DNA from: Candidatus Cloacimonadota bacterium
GTDB taxonomy: Bacteria; Cloacimonadota; Cloacimonadia; Cloacimonadales; WRIO01
Length of the DNA stretch: 6,409 nt
Assembly: GCA_017998585.1 (NCBI GenBank)
Contig: JAGOCT010000102.1
Location: 1 to 6,409, forward strand
Direction: 5' to 3'
In this document: positions 1 to 6,409 of the stretch, one piece after another
How the letters are laid out: every line of letters begins with the position of its first letter
Position numbering within the stretch: the stretch's first letter is position 1
Position numbers and translations under genes: made by a program
Notes under the pieces: generated by a model
The model's input: only the letters and a program-made list of their open reading frames with translations
Told to the model about the DNA's origin: nothing
The model's database searches: none

Positions 1-1
1 A

Positions 2-361
2 AGAATTCTTATCGTTGATGACTCAATCATTATGAGAAGAAACTTGAGAGTTTTATTAACTAAGTTAGGGCATGAAGTTGTTGGAGAAGCAAGTAATGGA
101 CATGAAGCTTTGAAAAAATATCAGGAATATGAACCAGATATTGTAACGATGGATATTTCGATGCCTGAATTAAGTGGGATTGAAGCTACAGAGCGAATTA
201 TAAACCAATTTCCTGATGCAACGATTGTAATTGTCAGTGCGCTTAAACAAAAAAAAGATGTTGTTCAGGCAATCAATGCAGGGGCTAAATATTTCATTGT
301 AAAACCATTTGAAGACATAAAAGTCAAAGAAGTCATAGATAACATAGTCGCAGGCAAATAA
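2..361 (+). CDS. CheY-like single-domain response regulator (5' partial)
   Basis: Receiver domain of a two-component phosphorelay, with no output domain after it. The frame is already open at the first base, and the residues before the internal ATG at 32 (RILIVDDSII) are the conserved first beta strand and acidic pair. The true start therefore lies upstream of the window and the ATG at 32 is not the start. Counting from base 2, the acidic pair is Asp6-Asp7, the phosphoacceptor is Asp51 (in MDISMP), the switch Ser is Ser79 (in IVIVSA), the aromatic switch position is Phe98 and the conserved lysine is Lys101 (in VKPF). All catalytic positions are thus present. The visible 119 residues fit a normal CheY-type length of about 120 and end right after the last receiver helix, so output must come through protein-protein contact or phosphotransfer. 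It lies 80 bases upstream of, and in the same direction as, a giant kinase with an Hpt and CheA-type ATPase. It is probably that kinase's partner (inference). Family assignment is very secure; the cellular process controlled is unknown. Confidence 0.95.
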   Translation, partial: RILIVDDSIIMRRNLRVLLTKLGHEVVGEASNGHEALKKYQEYEPDIVTMDISMPELSGIEATERIINQFPDATIVIVSALKQKKDVVQAINAGAKYFIVKPFEDIKVKEVIDNIVAGK

Positions 362-370
362 TTATCAGAT
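357..370 (+). repeat. 14-base direct repeat, copy 1 (over the regulator stop codon)
   Basis: AATAATTATCAGAT occurs exactly here and again at 445-458, a spacing of 88 bases. This copy covers the stop codon of the response regulator. In DNA this AT-rich a 14-base match somewhere in 6.4 kb is not surprising, but two copies so close together, framing the intergenic gap, are less expected. Function is unknown and may be absent. Confidence 0.45.
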
Positions 371-441
371 CAAATGTCAGACAATCATTTTAACAAAATC
401 AATCGTTACGCATACATTCATTAGATAATGACAGGTATTAA
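362..441. other. Intergenic gap between regulator and giant kinase
   Basis: This 80-base stretch has no coding potential worth calling. A weak inverted repeat (ATTTT at 387-391, AAAAT at 395-399, three-base loop) has neither a GC-rich stem nor a following U-run, so it is not a credible terminator. A -10-like GATAAT at 424-429 lacks a good -35 box and would place transcription start almost on the start codon. With no terminator, same direction and short spacing, co-transcription of the two genes is the simplest reading. Confidence 0.6.
433..435 (+). promoter_or_regulatory. Weak Shine-Dalgarno (AGG) for the giant kinase
   Basis: AGG lies six bases before the ATG at 442, a usual spacing, but the match to the anti-Shine-Dalgarno sequence is short. 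An in-frame TAA at 439-441 directly abuts the ATG, so translation in this frame cannot begin further upstream. This fixes 442 as the earliest start. Confidence 0.45.
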
Positions 442-1227
442 ATGAATAATTATCAGATTCTTGAGAATATATACGAAAGTCAGTCATGTAAAATTGTCAG
501 AGCCCTGAGAAAAGAAGATCAAAAGTCTGTTATCATTAAGAGCAGTTCAAATCTTCTGGAAGATTTTTCAGAAAAACTTAAAAATGAATATCAACTGCTC
601 AGCGAGATTGACTCGCCCTACATCATTAAAGCGATTGATTTCCATACAGAAGCGGATGAATGTTATCTGATTCTAGAAGACATCAATGGTATATCGTTAC
701 ATCAATATCTTGAAGTAAAAAAACTCAAAACACAAACCTTTTTAGATTTCTCATTAATGATTATCGAAGGGGTTAAAGCAATTCATTCCCTTGGGATTAT
801 ACACAAAGACATTAATCCTTATAACATCATCATCAATGAAGACGAGAACCTGTTACAAATAATTGATTTCGGTTTTTCTGACAAAGCAAATAACTCAATT
901 ACAAACAAATATAATTACATCCAGGGTAACTGTGAATATATCGCCCCAGAGCAAACGGGTCACTTCAATGTAAATCAAGATTTTCGCACAGATATTTACT
1001 CATTAGGCATCACTTTTTATGAAATGCTTACAGGGACTTTACCATTTATTCATACAGACATCTCTGAGTTAATTCACTCTCATATCGTCATTCAGGCGAT
1101 ACCTCCACATGAGAAAAACCTTAAAATACCGGTCATGCTTTCTACTATCATTATGAAAATGATAGCAAAAGCGCCTACTGACCGTTATCAGACTATAATC
1201 GGATTGAAAAAAGATTTTGAAAAATGT
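442..1227 (+). other. Domain: Ser/Thr protein kinase, HKDIN subtype (residues 1-262)
   Basis: Eukaryotic-type protein kinase fold. Key residues are in place: the beta-3 lysine Lys33 (VIIK), a helix-C glutamate candidate Glu49, the catalytic loop HKDINPYN with Asp123 and Asn128, the DFG at 142-144, the APE at 168-170 followed by QTG, Asp184 in the F helix and Arg248. The glycine-rich loop is missing: the region around residues 8-18 has no GxGxxG. The usual lysine two places after the catalytic Asp is Asn125. Both features are typical of the kinase domains in this large-protein family, so they do not by themselves mean inactivity. The domain probably phosphorylates Ser or Thr on a protein target or on the protein itself; the substrate is unknown. 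Confidence 0.93.
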
Positions 1228-4200
1228 CGCTTTGTTTTAACTGATGAAAATGAAATTCCACAATTCCAAATAGCGCTTGAAGACTACTCCTATTCAAATT
1301 CAGATGATTTTTCTAATTTTCTTAGTGATTCCAATGCAAAGGAACTTGATCATTTTTTCTTTAAGATCAATAACGGAGCACATTTATGTATTGTATATTC
1401 TCATTTTGGAAAAATCATCAACCAAAAATGTGATGAACTTTTCAAATACTACATAAATGAGCATAATTGCCTCTTTCTTCAAGCTGATTTTTTAGCATAC
1501 AACAATAAAGGATCTCAATCAATTCTTTCTGATATTTTGTCTCAAATAGTTAATTATATCCTTTTTTCAAGTGGTAGTATCGATAAATGGAAAAAGACCA
1601 TTTCAGAAAAGTTAGGAGAGAATACAAGTGTATTAAATGATATATTCGTTGGTTTCAAGGACATCACAGAACAAACAGAATCTTTAAGACCGGTTTCTGT
1701 AAAAGAAAGCAGACAAAGATATCTTCAAAGTTTAAAAGACTTATTCTCTCTCTTACCAAAACGTGAAAAACCATTGGTTATTTTTTTAAAAAATGCACAA
1801 TTAGCCGGAACAGATACGCTGGAATTCTTAAATTATTGCATTTTATCAAATGATTTGAATTACTTCTGTCTTTTTTATGAATATCAGACAGATTCTCCAC
1901 TAGATAATCCCCCATTATTTGACGGTAGTCTTAATTCTTGTGAAGTAAAGGCAGAAGTAATTCAGTTTAAACCAGCTGATTTATCACTTGAAGAAATAAG
2001 TATCATTTTAAGTGAAAAATTTCTGTGGTCTTATGAAGAGGCTAATGAAATCGCTTTACTCATGTATCAGAAAACTCTGGGAAATCCGTATTTTCTTGAT
2101 CTCATTTTAAAAAATTGTTTTCTTGAAAACATCATTCATCTGGATTATGATATAGAACTTTATGTCTGCGACACTGACAGACTTCATTCATTGGAATTAT
2201 CGACTAATGTTGTTAACTTAATTTTCAACAAGCTGGATAACCTCGATCAGGAAGTAAAAAATACACTTTTCTTATGCTCATGTATAGGACATGTTTTTGA
2301 CATAGAATGCTTAACAGCAGTAAGTAATAATGAACAAGATTATCTTCGCAAACATTTGAAAATTCTGATCATAAATGAGTTTATCCGTTACTATAATATA
2401 GCTGAAAATGAAAATCAGTTTGAATTTACCCATCCTCAATTTGCTGAAGCCTGTTATCTTGAACTAGATCCAAAAGCCAAAGATTTGAATCATCTGGCAT
2501 TATACAGATACTATTCACAGCCATATCAGGATAATCTTTATTCAACAGATTATGTTTTATCCGATATGCAAATTTTTAAATCAGCCTGGCATATCAATCA
2601 GATTAAAGACATCTCCCTTATACCTAATTATGATTCGCTTCATTATCATTTCAATAAACAAGCTGCTGAAATATGTAAATCAAATGCTGATTTTAATCAG
2701 GCATTTGAATATTATAAAACAGCAGTATCTCCTTATTTATCTGATTTAGTTAAAGCCAGTGATGTTCAACAAAACATTATTCAAACCCTAATAGACACAG
2801 CTGATTTGGCAATCCTGTTTAACGAAGAAAATTTACTTGAGTTAATTATCGAAAAAGGATTACTACATGCAAATCAGGCAATTGATCAGGTAAGATTTCT
2901 TGAATTAAAAATTAGAACACTACTGGCAGCCAATGAGCTGGATTTATCTATAAAAACCGGATTAAAAGCGTTGAAACTACTTGGGCTCAATTTACCTGAT
3001 AAGCCAGGCAAAGCTCAGGTTATTTATGAATTTTTAAAATGCAAACATTTTTTATCTGGTTTTTCAGATGATTCATGGCAGGATATTATCATCAATAATA
3101 CGTCAATTCATAAACCCATCATCAATATCATGCTTTTAATGAGTGTCAGCACTTATATCAGCAAACCCTATCTGCTTGCTATTATAATTTTTAGGGCGTT
3201 ACGACTCATCAGAGAAGAGAGTCCAGTTGAAGGAATCCATTTTATTACAGGATATGCTATGATTCTATGCGGTCAAATGAATGCAATTGAAAAAGGCTTT
3301 CATATTGGCAATCAGGCATTAAAACTCATTGAGAAAAACAATCTGGTAAAACACAGCGCTAAAACAGTCTTCACACTTGCTGCGTTTATTCTGCCATGGA
3401 AATTACCTTTATCAAAATCACTTCCCTTGCTTTTAAATGCTCAAAAAAATGCACAAGAAATGAGTGATCTTGAATATTCAGCTAATTCTGCAGTAACTTA
3501 TACCTATATGGCTTTTTTAAATGGAGAAAACCTTGATCATTTGATGTTAAAAGTAAATGAATTCAGCAATATGCTTCATACTCATAAACAAAAACAGATT
3601 TTTCTTAGAAATGCATTATGGCTTCAGGCAATTTTAAATTTCTATCACAGTAATAATGACCCATTTTCATTAAATGGCCATTTCTTTGAAGAGAAAGATA
3701 TATTGGACGATTTCATTAAACAACAAAATAAAACAGCTGTATTTGACTTCTGTCTAATTAAAATGATATTAGGGGTCTTTTTTGGAGAATACGATAAAGC
3801 ATATCAGTATTGCCATTTAGCACAAGAAAACATTGAAGCCAGAACAGGATCAGTGGTCACGCTTTATTTTCATTTTTATCATTCTCTGATTTTGATAAAT
3901 ATGAATAAAAACGACATGAAGATTCCTCTCCAGCAAATTGTCAGAACCATCCAAAAAAACCAAAAAATCCTATATAACAGAGCATTGCTCAATCCAGACA
4001 ACTTTATGAATAAATACTACTTAATTGAAGCAGAAAAGCACAGATTATTAAAACACTACGAAAAGGCAGAATCGTTTTACGCTAAATCTATTGAATTATC
4101 TGCCAGATCAGGTTTTATTTATGAAGAAGCGCTGGTTAAAGAATATTTTGCGCAATTATATTTTGAAAAAGGCTTAAATCAATTTTCATCAGTTCTACTG

Positions 4201-6409
4201 ACAAGTTGTATGGAGTTATATGATCGTTGGCATGGTTTCAATAAAAAAAGACAATTAACAGAAAAATATCCTGATGAGATAAAAGAAGTAAACCTAAACA
4301 AGAAAGGATATTCAGAAAATGTTCTTTCATACAAAGATAAAGCCTATTTTGAAACAGATTCCATCTTAAAAACATATAAAGTCATTTCCGGTGAAGTAAA
4401 TATTGAAAATCTTTTAAAAAAGTTAACAAGCCTGATTATGCAGAATGCGGGAGCTGGAAAGGCTATATTATGCTTAAAAGAAAAGGAACAATTTGTTTTA
4501 AAGGCAATAACAACTCCTGACTCTTCTGACTTCTTTATCCACAACAGCCCTGATATTGATAATGTTCAAGACATACCACACATTGTTATCAAAAAAACCA
4601 TCAATGAAGAAAAAAGTATCATCTGCGATGTAGTTCAAACAAGCGAATACTCACTTAGTGAGGTCTATTATAATAAGTATAAAATCAAATCATTTCTATG
4701 TATGCCTATCCTCTGGAAAAATCAAATTCAAGGTGTCTTATATCTTGAAAATCAGTACATTGAAAAAGCTTTTTCTCAAAATAAACTATCACTTCTAGAG
4801 CTTATTGCGGTTCAATTTGCCTCTTCTCTTGAAACAGCAAAGTTATATTCCAATATTGAGCAGTCTGAAGAAAAATTTCGTACATTGGTCGATAACCTTC
4901 ATGATGGTGTTTTCATTATACAAAACGATGTGATTCAATATGTTAATAAATCTTTCATGTCTATTTTTGGAATGCAAGCTGACGATATTATCAATCATCA
5001 TTTATCTAAAATCATTTCTGAGAAAGATACTTTAAGAATCAATCAGATGATTCAGATGATTTTTGATGGAAAACAAGTAAAAACAGAATATGAATTACAG
5101 GCAAAACATCATGATGGCAAAGAAATCCCTGTCTTGTTAAGTGCAGGATTATTTACACTTAACAATAATGAAGCGCTTGTTGGTACGGTAAAAGACATTA
5201 CTGAAAGGAAAACAGCTGAGCAACTCCAAAAACAATATAACGAATCTTTAAAAAGAAAAATCAATGAAAAGACAAAGAGTATTAAAAACCTTTTAGACTA
5301 TGCAGGACAAGGCTTTTTAACCTTTAACCAGAACTTGTTAATTAACAATGAATTCAGTAAAGAATGCTTACATATTTTTAAGTCAGATATCAGTCAAAGA
5401 GACTTCGTAGAATTAGTGTTTAGTCATCTGACTGAAGAAGAAAAAGAAGATAATAGAATAGTAATCAATGCTATTTTCAATACGGATCTATATGATAGAA
5501 AAACTACATTTTTAGACCTTTTACCCCAGGAATGTCATTTTGACGACAAATATATCAAACTAGATTACAAAATGATTCCCGATATTGAAAATGAAAAAAT
5601 CATGGTTGTCATTACGGATATTAGTGATAAGATAGCACTTGAAAAAGAAATGGAGAAAGAAAAAAACATCCTTAAGATGGTAGTAAAAGCCATTTCTGAT
5701 TCATCTCTTCTTAAAAAAGCAGTAAAAGAATATCAGGATTTTTTTACAGAGGGTTTAAAAGAAACTCTATTTAATGATTTGAATCTTCAGGAAAGAGTTC
5801 ATCAGGTTTTTCGTCAGGTACATACATTTAAAGGAGATTTCAGCCAATGGAGCATGATGTCTCTTGCAGAGCACCTCATGGGCATTGAAGATATACTGAC
5901 AACGCTTCTTAATCATCAGGGACAACGATCGGCTGAAGAGATTTACCAATCTCTTGTCAGTTTTCCCTATCATGACTGGATTGATGATGAAATCAAAACA
6001 ATCTGTGATAGAACAGGCCAAAATCTACTTGATGAGAAAGAGACTGTCTTAGTTGATAAAAAGAAAATCCTTGAGATTGAGAATGATATCATTCGAATCT
6101 TTTCAGAGAAAGATTCTGAATTGTTACTTGCTAAAATCAGAAAACTAAGATACTCTAATATCAAAGATATTATTTATTCATATTCTGATTACATAGATCA
6201 ACTCGCAGATAAACTGGATAAGTTAATCAATCCATTAGTTGTAACTGGAGATGATGTATTTCTAGATTATGACATCTATGCCTCATTCATAAAGACTCTC
6301 ACCCATATTTTCCGAAACATGATCGATCATGGTATCGAGTATCCTGATGTACGTTTAGAAAATGGGTTTAAATCTGAAGCAGGCAATATCTGCTGTCATG
6401 TTAAAACAG
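442..6409 (+). CDS. Giant hybrid kinase: Ser/Thr kinase - degenerate STAND ATPase - helical repeats - GAF - PAS - PAS-like - Hpt - CheA-type HATPase (3' partial)
   Basis: One frame stays open for 1989 codons and leaves the window still inside the HATPase domain. It starts at ATG 442, fixed by the in-frame TAA just before it, and the kinase homology begins within the first few residues. Domains by residue: Ser/Thr kinase 1-262; STAND/AAA-like region 270-680; helical TPR-like region about 730-1290; GAF about 1303-1470; PAS 1476-1590; second PAS-like 1612-1730; Hpt about 1745-1850 with His1794; CheA P3/P4 from about 1895. No signal peptide or clear membrane segment is seen, so a cytoplasmic protein is expected. 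The first 1470 residues match the known trifunctional Ser/Thr kinase/ATP-binding/sensor histidine kinase family. Two things differ from that family: the ATPase has lost its nucleotide-binding motifs, and the C-terminus is CheA-like rather than HisKA/HATPase. The upstream CheY-like regulator is its likely phosphotransfer partner. The overall class is secure; the stimulus and regulated process are unknown. Anything beyond the window (rest of P4, a CheW-like or receiver domain) cannot be seen. Confidence 0.95.
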   Translation, partial: MNNYQILENIYESQSCKIVRALRKEDQKSVIIKSSSNLLEDFSEKLKNEYQLLSEIDSPYIIKAIDFHTEADECYLILEDINGISLHQYLEVKKLKTQTFLDFSLMIIEGVKAIHSLGIIHKDINPYNIIINEDENLLQIIDFGFSDKANNSITNKYNYIQGNCEYIAPEQTGHFNVNQDFRTDIYSLGITFYEMLTGTLPFIHTDISELIHSHIVIQAIPPHEKNLKIPVMLSTIIMKMIAKAPTDRYQTIIGLKKDFEKCRFVLTDENEIPQFQIALEDYSYSNSDDFSNFLSDSNAKELDHFFFKINNGAHLCIVYSHFGKIINQKCDELFKYYINEHNCLFLQADFLAYNNKGSQSILSDILSQIVNYILFSSGSIDKWKKTISEKLGENTSVLNDIFVGFKDITEQTESLRPVSVKESRQRYLQSLKDLFSLLPKREKPLVIFLKNAQLAGTDTLEFLNYCILSNDLNYFCLFYEYQTDSPLDNPPLFDGSLNSCEVKAEVIQFKPADLSLEEISIILSEKFLWSYEEANEIALLMYQKTLGNPYFLDLILKNCFLENIIHLDYDIELYVCDTDRLHSLELSTNVVNLIFNKLDNLDQEVKNTLFLCSCIGHVFDIECLTAVSNNEQDYLRKHLKILIINEFIRYYNIAENENQFEFTHPQFAEACYLELDPKAKDLNHLALYRYYSQPYQDNLYSTDYVLSDMQIFKSAWHINQIKDISLIPNYDSLHYHFNKQAAEICKSNADFNQAFEYYKTAVSPYLSDLVKASDVQQNIIQTLIDTADLAILFNEENLLELIIEKGLLHANQAIDQVRFLELKIRTLLAANELDLSIKTGLKALKLLGLNLPDKPGKAQVIYEFLKCKHFLSGFSDDSWQDIIINNTSIHKPIINIMLLMSVSTYISKPYLLAIIIFRALRLIREESPVEGIHFITGYAMILCGQMNAIEKGFHIGNQALKLIEKNNLVKHSAKTVFTLAAFILPWKLPLSKSLPLLLNAQKNAQEMSDLEYSANSAVTYTYMAFLNGENLDHLMLKVNEFSNMLHTHKQKQIFLRNALWLQAILNFYHSNNDPFSLNGHFFEEKDILDDFIKQQNKTAVFDFCLIKMILGVFFGEYDKAYQYCHLAQENIEARTGSVVTLYFHFYHSLILINMNKNDMKIPLQQIVRTIQKNQKILYNRALLNPDNFMNKYYLIEAEKHRLLKHYEKAESFYAKSIELSARSGFIYEEALVKEYFAQLYFEKGLNQFSSVLLTSCMELYDRWHGFNKKRQLTEKYPDEIKEVNLNKKGYSENVLSYKDKAYFETDSILKTYKVISGEVNIENLLKKLTSLIMQNAGAGKAILCLKEKEQFVLKAITTPDSSDFFIHNSPDIDNVQDIPHIVIKKTINEEKSIICDVVQTSEYSLSEVYYNKYKIKSFLCMPILWKNQIQGVLYLENQYIEKAFSQNKLSLLELIAVQFASSLETAKLYSNIEQSEEKFRTLVDNLHDGVFIIQNDVIQYVNKSFMSIFGMQADDIINHHLSKIISEKDTLRINQMIQMIFDGKQVKTEYELQAKHHDGKEIPVLLSAGLFTLNNNEALVGTVKDITERKTAEQLQKQYNESLKRKINEKTKSIKNLLDYAGQGFLTFNQNLLINNEFSKECLHIFKSDISQRDFVELVFSHLTEEEKEDNRIVINAIFNTDLYDRKTTFLDLLPQECHFDDKYIKLDYKMIPDIENEKIMVVITDISDKIALEKEMEKEKNILKMVVKAISDSSLLKKAVKEYQDFFTEGLKETLFNDLNLQERVHQVFRQVHTFKGDFSQWSMMSLAEHLMGIEDILTTLLNHQGQRSAEEIYQSLVSFPYHDWIDDEIKTICDRTGQNLLDEKETVLVDKKKILEIENDIIRIFSEKDSELLLAKIRKLRYSNIKDIIYSYSDYIDQLADKLDKLINPLVVTGDDVFLDYDIYASFIKTLTHIFRNMIDHGIEYPDVRLENGFKSEAGNICCHVKT
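445..458 (+). repeat. 14-base direct repeat, copy 2 (over the kinase start)
   Basis: Second exact copy of AATAATTATCAGAT, starting on the second codon of the giant kinase and encoding Asn-Asn-Tyr-Gln-Ile. Copy 1 is at 357-370. A regulatory or recombination role is only a possibility. Confidence 0.45.
1249..2481 (+). other. Domain: STAND/AAA-like ATPase region with lost Walker motifs (residues 270-680)
   Basis: The position and several retained motifs place this as the ATPase module of the family: PLVIFL at 444-449, LGNPYF at 546-551, CIGHVFD at 614-620 and FTHPQFAEA at 662-670. The nucleotide-binding residues are gone. Where a GxxGxGKS/T P-loop is expected there is YSHFGKII at 319-326, keeping only Gly323-Lys324 and lacking the Ser/Thr. 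The Walker B acidic pair after LVIFL is Lys450-Asn451, and the following family motif QWAD reads QLAG. The arginine expected in a YRDNE-like motif is Glu480. The GREEE-type entry motif near residue 295 is also unrecognisable. The fold is probably kept while ATP binding and hydrolysis are probably lost (inference). The frame is intact, so this is not a pseudogene. Confidence 0.8.
2629..4311 (+). other. Domain: long helical TPR-like region (residues about 730-1290)
   Basis: About 560 residues of predicted helix-rich sequence lie between the ATPase-like and GAF regions, as in other members of the family. Family-like patches include the segment at 842-853 (KALKLLGLNLPD) and the stretch at about 1190-1260, with EAEKHRLL, a YAKSIELSARSGF helix pair and LYDRWH. 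This layout fits an alpha-solenoid for protein binding or for relaying conformational change. Individual repeats are too degenerate to count by eye. Confidence 0.65.
4348..4851 (+). other. Domain: GAF sensor (residues about 1303-1470)
   Basis: The segment begins with the helix that normally leads into the GAF domain in this family (VISGEVNIENLLKKL at 1314-1328), followed by QNAGAGKAILCL at 1334-1345. It closes with the hallmark SFLCMPILWKNQIQGVLYLE (1418-1437) and the exit helix LIAVQFASSLETAKLYS. GAF domains bind small ligands or mediate dimerisation. No chromophore or metal site can be assigned, so the ligand is unknown. Confidence 0.88.
4867..5211 (+). other. Domain: PAS sensor (residues 1476-1590)
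   Basis: A standard PAS domain with its PAC tail. It opens with EEKFRTLVDNLHDGVFII, has the core IQYVNKSFMSIFGM, the beta strands around HHDGKEIPVLLSAGLF, and ends in the typical GTVKDITERKTAEQ. A short coiled-coil-like linker (about 1588-1614) leads into the next domain. No ligand-specific residues are recognised. Confidence 0.92.
5275..5631 (+). other. Domain: divergent second PAS-like domain (residues 1612-1730)
   Basis: The segment opens with LLDYAGQGFLTFNQNLLI and the matching INNEFSKECLHIF, and ends with KIMVVITDISDKIALEKEM, which resembles a PAS fold with the usual exit helix. The AGQGFL opening is one I associate with PAS-like modules placed directly before Hpt plus CheA-type ATPase units (recalled, not checked). 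The following helix is rich in Glu and Lys (1732-1745) and probably forms a coiled-coil linker to the Hpt domain. Confidence 0.72.
5674..5991 (+). other. Domain: histidine phosphotransfer (Hpt), His1794 (residues about 1745-1850)
   Basis: The helical segment contains VFRQVHTFKGDFSQWSM followed by a LAEHLMGIEDIL helix. His1794, Lys1797 and Gly1798 match the HxxKG phosphorylation motif of Hpt and CheA P1 domains, and the downstream LExxEDxL-like helix completes the usual bundle. His1794 is the expected phosphorylated residue. No HisKA-type H-box was found elsewhere in the visible protein. Confidence 0.87.
6124..6409 (+). other. Domain: CheA P3-like helix and start of CheA-type HATPase (P4), truncated by window end
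   Basis: Residues about 1898-1933 resemble the second helix of the CheA dimerisation domain (KLRYSNIKDIIYSYSDYIDQ, then LADKLDKLINPLVVTG). Residues 1950-1989 carry the CheA-specific N-box KTLTHIFRNMIDHGIE with Asn1959, followed by YPDVRLENGF and a short loop to a GNI strand. This DHGIE plus RL pattern separates CheA-type ATPases from ordinary sensor kinases. The sequence stops before the G1 and G2 boxes, so ATPase completeness cannot be judged. Confidence 0.88.

Noticed and set aside
32..361. Response regulator starting at the ATG at 32
   Set aside because: The in-frame residues before it (ILIVDDS) are the conserved first strand and acidic pair of a receiver domain, so the gene starts upstream of the window.
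387..399. Possible terminator hairpin between the genes
   Set aside because: The stem is five A/T pairs with a three-base loop and no following T-run, too weak for an intrinsic terminator.
424..429. GATAAT as a -10 box for a kinase promoter
   Set aside because: No acceptable -35 hexamer lies 16-18 bases upstream and transcription would start about six bases before the ATG. Such matches are common in AT-rich DNA.
1249..2481. Degenerate ATPase as evidence of a pseudogene
   Set aside because: The frame continues without stops or frameshifts into well-conserved GAF, PAS, Hpt and HATPase domains, so motif loss looks like functional change rather than gene decay.
2552..2749. 65-residue + strand open frame
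   Set aside because: It lies in another frame inside the giant kinase, in the region leading into the helical repeats, and its Ile-rich, AT-driven composition shows no recognisable motif.
4344..4544. 66-residue - strand open frame
   Set aside because: It is antisense to the well-supported GAF-coding region and has no recognisable features.
5041..5060. Small tandem repeat (AATCAGATG ATTCAGATG)
   Set aside because: Two imperfect nine-base units encode NQMIQM inside a PAS helix; the in-frame protein sequence explains it and there is no longer array.
5767..6164. Two overlapping - strand open frames (5767-6021 and 5970-6164)
   Set aside because: Both are antisense to the Hpt region, overlap each other and resemble no known family.

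Overview
This window is a compact, AT-rich (roughly one-third GC by eye) bacterial signalling locus with two genes on the + strand. Both run off the window: the first is cut at its 5' end and the second at its 3' end. The organism cannot be named from the sequence. All tryptophans in the long reading frame are TGG and no in-frame TGA occurs, so the standard code fits. The large-kinase family seen here is known from cyanobacteria, deltaproteobacteria, spirochaetes and other groups, so it does not fix the lineage.

Layout: positions 2-361 hold the end of a CheY-like single-domain response regulator. An 80-base gap (362-441) follows, with no convincing terminator or promoter and a weak ribosome binding site just before the next start. 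From 442 to the window end (6409) a single uninterrupted frame of 1989 codons encodes one giant multidomain signalling kinase. No RNA genes, mobile elements, CRISPR arrays or opposite-strand genes are supported.

The large protein reads, in order: a Ser/Thr protein kinase domain of the HKDIN type; a STAND/AAA-like ATPase region whose Walker A and Walker B motifs are both eroded; a long helical TPR-like region; a GAF domain; a PAS domain; a second, divergent PAS-like domain; a histidine-phosphotransfer (Hpt) domain with the motif HTFKG; a CheA P3-like helix; and the start of a CheA-type HATPase (P4) domain with the motif RNMIDHGIE. The front two-thirds match the known Ser/Thr kinase-ATPase-GAF-histidine kinase family. 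The back end is unusual: a CheA-like Hpt plus P4 unit appears where an ordinary HisKA/HATPase kinase is expected.

Inferred working model: the GAF, PAS and helical regions sense or integrate signals, the CheA-like ATPase phosphorylates His1794 of the Hpt domain, and the phosphate passes to the aspartate of the CheY-like regulator encoded just upstream. The N-terminal Ser/Thr kinase would provide a second output or input. The ATPase-like centre probably acts as a scaffold rather than as an NTP-driven switch.
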